64,000 nucleotides of DNA from JBGRPZ01 sp041725955 (GTDB lineage: Bacteria > Bacteroidota > Bacteroidia > Bacteroidales > JBGRPZ01). The notes under the pieces are model-generated. The model was not told where the DNA came from, did no database searches, and saw nothing but the letters and a program-made list of their open reading frames with translations. Within the stretch, counting starts at the first letter, position 1. Each line of letters opens with the position of its first letter. The stretch covers positions 80,486-144,485 of the forward strand of contig JBGRQE010000002.1 of NCBI GenBank assembly GCA_041725955.1, given 5' to 3'. A program made the translations under genes and the position numbers. Shown here piece by piece: positions 61,782 through 64,000 of the stretch.

Positions 61782-61902
61782 CCAAAACCTAGAAGGTATT
61801 CATCCAAAACCTAGGAGGTATTTATTCAAAACCTAGGAGGTATTTATCCAAAACCTAGGAGGTATTCATCCAAAACCTAGGAGATTTTAATTTAAAACAA
61901 GG
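61782..61902. repeat. Tandem array of five 22-bp units with CCTAGG core
   Basis: Five units of 22 bases, consensus CCAAAACCTAGGAGGTATTCAT (fewer than 20 shared in all), then a partial unit to 61902. The first unit has CCTAGAAGG and the last has GAGATTTTAAT. The preceding stretch 61759-61781 (CCTAAGAGAGGTTCAATTGC) looks like a worn unit. Each has a small dyad ACCT-AGG-AGGT. The array lies in the 383-base gap between the PorP/SprF gene and GGGPS, which otherwise holds two hairpins and a TGTGA/TCACA dyad. Confidence 0.9.
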
Positions 61903-61917
61903 TAACTGGGATTGTTT

Positions 61918-61934
61918 TGTGACGTCATATCACA
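61918..61934. other. TGTGA-N7-TCACA dyad
   Basis: TGTGA and TCACA are separated by seven bases (CRP-type sites have six). It lies 31 bases after the repeat. No adjacent promoter supports regulatory use. Confidence 0.2.
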
Positions 61935-61964
61935 GCGGATGGTACTCAATAGTAGTCGTTTGTA

Positions 61965-61996
61965 AACACGAAACCCCTTTATAGGAGTTTCGTGTT
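61965..61996 (-). terminator. Hairpin at the 3' end of the GGGPS gene
   Basis: AACACGAAAC (61965-61974) pairs with GTTTCGTGTT (61987-61996) with a shorter CCT/AGG inside the loop. The minus-strand T tract is weak. Confidence 0.6.
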
Positions 61997-62004
61997 AAAT
62001 CTTA

Positions 62005-62742
62005 TTATGCACAAGTTTCCGTTTTAAGAGCCTTGCTTACTTTATGGATAAGTTCAGGATCTTTTTCTATAGCATTTCCAATAACAATAACATCTGCGCC
62101 AGCTTTAGCAGCTTCGATGGCTTTTTCCTCATTATCTATTCCACCACCAATAATAATAGGAATATCAACACATTGTCTAACTGTTTTGATAGTTTCGGGA
62201 GGAATGGGATATTTTGCCCCACTTCCTGCATCCATAAAAATAAGTTTCATTCCAAGCATTTCGCCAGCCATAGCAGTGCAAGCAGCAATATCTTTTTTAT
62301 CCCTAGGTATTGGCACAGAATTGCTCATATAGCTAACTGTAGTTGGTTTTCCACTTTCAATTAGAATATAACCTGTAGAAATTATTTCTAGAGGGCTATA
62401 TTTTAAGTATGGAGCAACCAAAACATGTCTTCCAATTAAGAGTTCAGGGTTTCGTCCAGAGATAAGGCTAAGTAATAAAATACCATCTGCATGATTGCTT
62501 ATTTGCATAGTATTTCCAGGAAACAGAATTACAGGAATAGATGTTTCTTTTTTTAAAATCTTTATGCAATGGTCTAGGTTATCGTTAGTAAGTAGACTTC
62601 CTCCAACAAAAAAGTAATCTACACCCGATTTTTTTGCGAGTTTCGCTGTTTTTAGTAATTCCTCATCTGTGGGTTTGTCAGGGTCTATGAGAACTGCAAA
62701 TTTTGTTTTTCCTTTCTCTTTTAAAAACTTTTGGTATAGCAT
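62005..62742 (-). CDS. Geranylgeranylglyceryl phosphate synthase-family prenyltransferase
   Basis: A 245-residue TIM-barrel prenyltransferase of the GGGPS/PcrB family, which joins a polyprenyl diphosphate to glycerol-1-phosphate. The substrate phosphate-binding sequences are present: FAVLIDPDKP, DYFFVGGSLLT, VILFPGNTMQIS, YIlIESGKPTTVSYM, MDAGSGAKYPIPPETI, IIIGGGIDNEEKAIEAAKAGADVIVIGNAIE. In archaea this makes ether lipids; Bacteroidota homologues are known and have been shown to have GGGPS activity, but their products in vivo are little known. Single gene, minus strand. Confidence 0.92.
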   Translation of the reverse strand: MLYQKFLKEKGKTKFAVLIDPDKPTDEELLKTAKLAKKSGVDYFFVGGSLLTNDNLDHCIKILKKETSIPVILFPGNTMQISNHADGILLLSLISGRNPELLIGRHVLVAPYLKYSPLEIISTGYILIESGKPTTVSYMSNSVPIPRDKKDIAACTAMAGEMLGMKLIFMDAGSGAKYPIPPETIKTVRQCVDIPIIIGGGIDNEEKAIEAAKAGADVIVIGNAIEKDPELIHKVSKALKTETCA

Positions 62743-63011
62743 GTTTTTTAATATAGATGTATGAGTGATTGATTTGGCTTTTCCAAGTCGTAAAAGTAGA
62801 AAAATTAGAACAAAAGAAACTATATCCTTTGAGTGAAAGGAAAATTTTATTATGTTTGAAAGTATTTTTTATTGATGTAATATCTTATATTAAGAATTAG
62901 TTTTTTTTCTTAAAGAGTTTCCTCTATCTTTTTTACTAAATTTTTAGAAGATAATATTATTTTCAAATTATGTTCATATCCTGTGAACTATAGTATTTAA
63001 AAAATCTAAAC

Positions 63012-63320
63012 ATGAAAAAGTTTTTATTTCTTATCGGTATTATTGCCATGCTAGGAAGTTGTGCTAGTGTTAAAAGTCCGGCAATAGGATTAATTTATTC
63101 AGATGTTAAGGCACCTTTACTTGCTACAAGTAATGAAGGTTCTTCAAAAGTTGGAAAAGCCACTGTGCAAAGTATTTTAGGTGCTGTTGCAATGGGTGAT
63201 GCTAGTATTGAAGCTGCGGCAAAAGAAGCAGGTATTAAAAAGATACATCATGTAGATTATCATTCAAAGAGTATTATTGGAATTATTGCGACATATGAAG
63301 TATATGTTTATGGCGAATAA
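63012..63320 (+). CDS. TRL-like family lipoprotein
   Basis: A 102-residue lipoprotein with signal IIAMLGSC (lipidated Cys about residue 17). The mature part, VKSPAIGLIYSDVKAPLLATSN, with GKATVQSILGAVAMGDASIEAAAKEAGIKKIHHVDYHSKSIIGI, matches the TRL-like family. Function unknown. It follows a 269-base gap and overlaps the next gene by 11 bases in a different frame. Confidence 0.85.
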   Translation: MKKFLFLIGIIAMLGSCASVKSPAIGLIYSDVKAPLLATSNEGSSKVGKATVQSILGAVAMGDASIEAAAKEAGIKKIHHVDYHSKSIIGIIATYEVYVYGE

Positions 63321-63876
63321 TAATTTACAAAAGAGTAGAATACTTCGGTGTTCTGCTCTTTTATATTTATTGATCTTTGTTTTTATAGGGGTACAGGCAA
63401 AAGGGCAGCATTTAAAAAAATATTATACATCCTTATTACAGGAAAAAGGAACTTTATACTTTATTGATCCTATTTTAACATTTCATGGAAAACAAAAAGA
63501 CGCATACTTAAATCTTGATATTACTTATTTATCGTCAAAAGATAGTCTTACTGTAAATTTCACCTATAAAGACGATTCTATACGAAAATTAAAGCAAATA
63601 TCTTTTTCTGGAGAAGGTGAAAATGGCAATAAGATATTTTTAAAGAGTAATTGTTCTATGATCTATATTGATGCAGAGAAAAAGATATGGAAACATAGAT
63701 ACACTTCTGATTTTAAATTTACCGATTTTGTTCGATTATTCGATACTTCCAAATATCTGGAGGTTACAGTTTATTATGATACTGGAAAAAGCAATTTGAG
63801 AATAAAAAAGAAAGATTGGAAGAAATATAGAGTTATAATTCAAAAGATATTTAAAGTTATTGCGTTGAACTCTTAA
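63310..63876 (+). CDS. Small secreted protein of unknown family
   Basis: A 188-residue protein (from ATG 63310, MANNNLQKSR) with one N-terminal hydrophobic stretch (LLYLLIFVFIGVQAKG) acting as a signal or anchor. The rest, rich in Lys and beta-strand-like segments (TYLSSKDSLTVNFTYKDD, KIFLKSNCSMIYIDAEKK, VTVYYDTGKSNLRIKKKDW), has no family I recognise. ATG 63304 or an earlier in-frame ATG are possible starts. The overlap with the TRL-like stop makes co-translation likely. It ends 4 bases before a bidirectional terminator. Confidence 0.7.
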   Translation: MANNNLQKSRILRCSALLYLLIFVFIGVQAKGQHLKKYYTSLLQEKGTLYFIDPILTFHGKQKDAYLNLDITYLSSKDSLTVNFTYKDDSIRKLKQISFSGEGENGNKIFLKSNCSMIYIDAEKKIWKHRYTSDFKFTDFVRLFDTSKYLEVTVYYDTGKSNLRIKKKDWKKYRVIIQKIFKVIALNS

Positions 63877-63880
63877 AAAT

Positions 63881-63914
63881 AAAAAGGGAAGAACCTAGTG
63901 GATCTTCCCTTTTT
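63881..63914. terminator. Bidirectional terminator
   Basis: AAAAAGGGAAGA (63881-63892) pairs with TCTTCCCTTTTT (63903-63914), 10-base loop. The A/T runs on both sides give T tracts on both strands. Confidence 0.82.
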
Positions 63915-63942
63915 TGTGTGTGTTGATTATTCCAGGCAAGCA

Positions 63943-64000
63943 TTAAAGATTTCCAAGTTTTATACCAAAGAAATATGTTCGAGGCTGTTTAGGACCATAT
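63943..64000 (-). CDS. Possible TonB-dependent receptor C-terminus, cut by window
   Basis: Minus strand, 18 codons, then a stop at 63943-63945: YGPKQPRTYFFGIKLGNL. A PRTYFFG-type final strand is common at the end of SusC/RagA-like TonB-dependent receptors, although the terminal residue is Leu here, not Phe. Too little is visible for certainty. The bidirectional terminator lies just downstream. Confidence 0.4.
   Translation of the reverse strand, partial: YGPKQPRTYFFGIKLGNL

Noticed and set aside
61770..61784. GGTTCAATTGCACC resembling a tRNA T-arm
   Set aside because: No acceptor stem, anticodon arm or D arm can be formed around it; it belongs to the decayed edge of the 22-bp array.
61782..61902. 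Possible CRISPR array
   Set aside because: Direct tandem repeats without spacers; no cas genes nearby.
61918..61934. TGTGA-N7-TCACA as a CRP site
   Set aside because: Spacer is seven rather than six bases, and no promoter follows at a suitable distance; kept only as a low-confidence note.

Overview
The window looks like a chromosomal segment from a low-GC marine Bacteroidota, most plausibly a Bacteroidales/Marinilabiliales-type genome (Marinifilum/Labilibaculum-like). That placement is inference. It rests on AT-rich DNA, type IX secretion (T9SS) type A and type B sorting domains, a PorP/SprF protein, tandem GIN-domain (DUF2807) proteins, a bacterial GGGPS, DUF4271 next to hemD, DUF4492 next to cydAB, and Bacteroidota-type promoters (-7 box TAnnTTTG). 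I saw no rRNA, tRNA, insertion sequence, prophage or CRISPR array; the gene content is mostly housekeeping plus cell-surface genes.

Layout. 1-7.5 kb: a CsgG-like outer-membrane lipoprotein cut by the window edge, a propeller lipoprotein, lepA (minus), and two GIN-domain proteins, the second fused to a beta-barrel. 7.6-12 kb: yebC, a 22-bp tandem repeat, then a minus-strand pta / 3-hydroxyacyl-CoA dehydrogenase / ackA operon. 12.2-18.7 kb: DUF4271-hemD, rnpA-yidD, a C-terminal processing protease, an O-antigen ligase-like protein and cdd. 18.7-21 kb: a GtrA protein and an M28 peptidase (minus). 21.1-26.5 kb: rimP-nusA-infB with a terminator-like hairpin in the leader. 26.5-34 kb: an orphan T9SS sorting domain, then purA, a Fur-family regulator, a bifunctional rel and a large type B-sorted protein (all minus). 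34.2-41.3 kb: a membrane zinc peptidase, two small secreted proteins, tandem peptide deformylases with ruvX (minus), and a dapD-glycosyltransferase-tsaC-nitrilase run.

41.5-45 kb carries a metal-binding lipoprotein, DUF4492, cydA, cydB and, before the terminator, an unlisted 36-codon single-helix ORF that resembles a CydX-like subunit in size and position. 45.2-52.7 kb holds two very large T9SS type A-sorted proteins with related C-terminal cassettes and a DUF4197 lipoprotein. 54.2-61.6 kb is a tight three-gene unit: a 1252-residue type B-sorted protein with five copies of a two-cysteine module, a PorE-like TPR/propeller/OmpA/SPOR protein, and a PorP/SprF protein. This looks like a dedicated secretion-and-anchoring cassette. 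A second, unrelated 22-bp tandem repeat follows, then GGGPS (minus), a TRL-like lipoprotein and an overlapping small secreted protein. The last bases encode what may be the C-terminus of a TonB-dependent receptor (minus).

Several annotated starts were moved from upstream TTG/GTG codons to an internal ATG because the upstream codon lies inside a TAnnTTTG promoter box (lepA, the DUF4271 gene, dapD, rel) or inside a hairpin (rimP).
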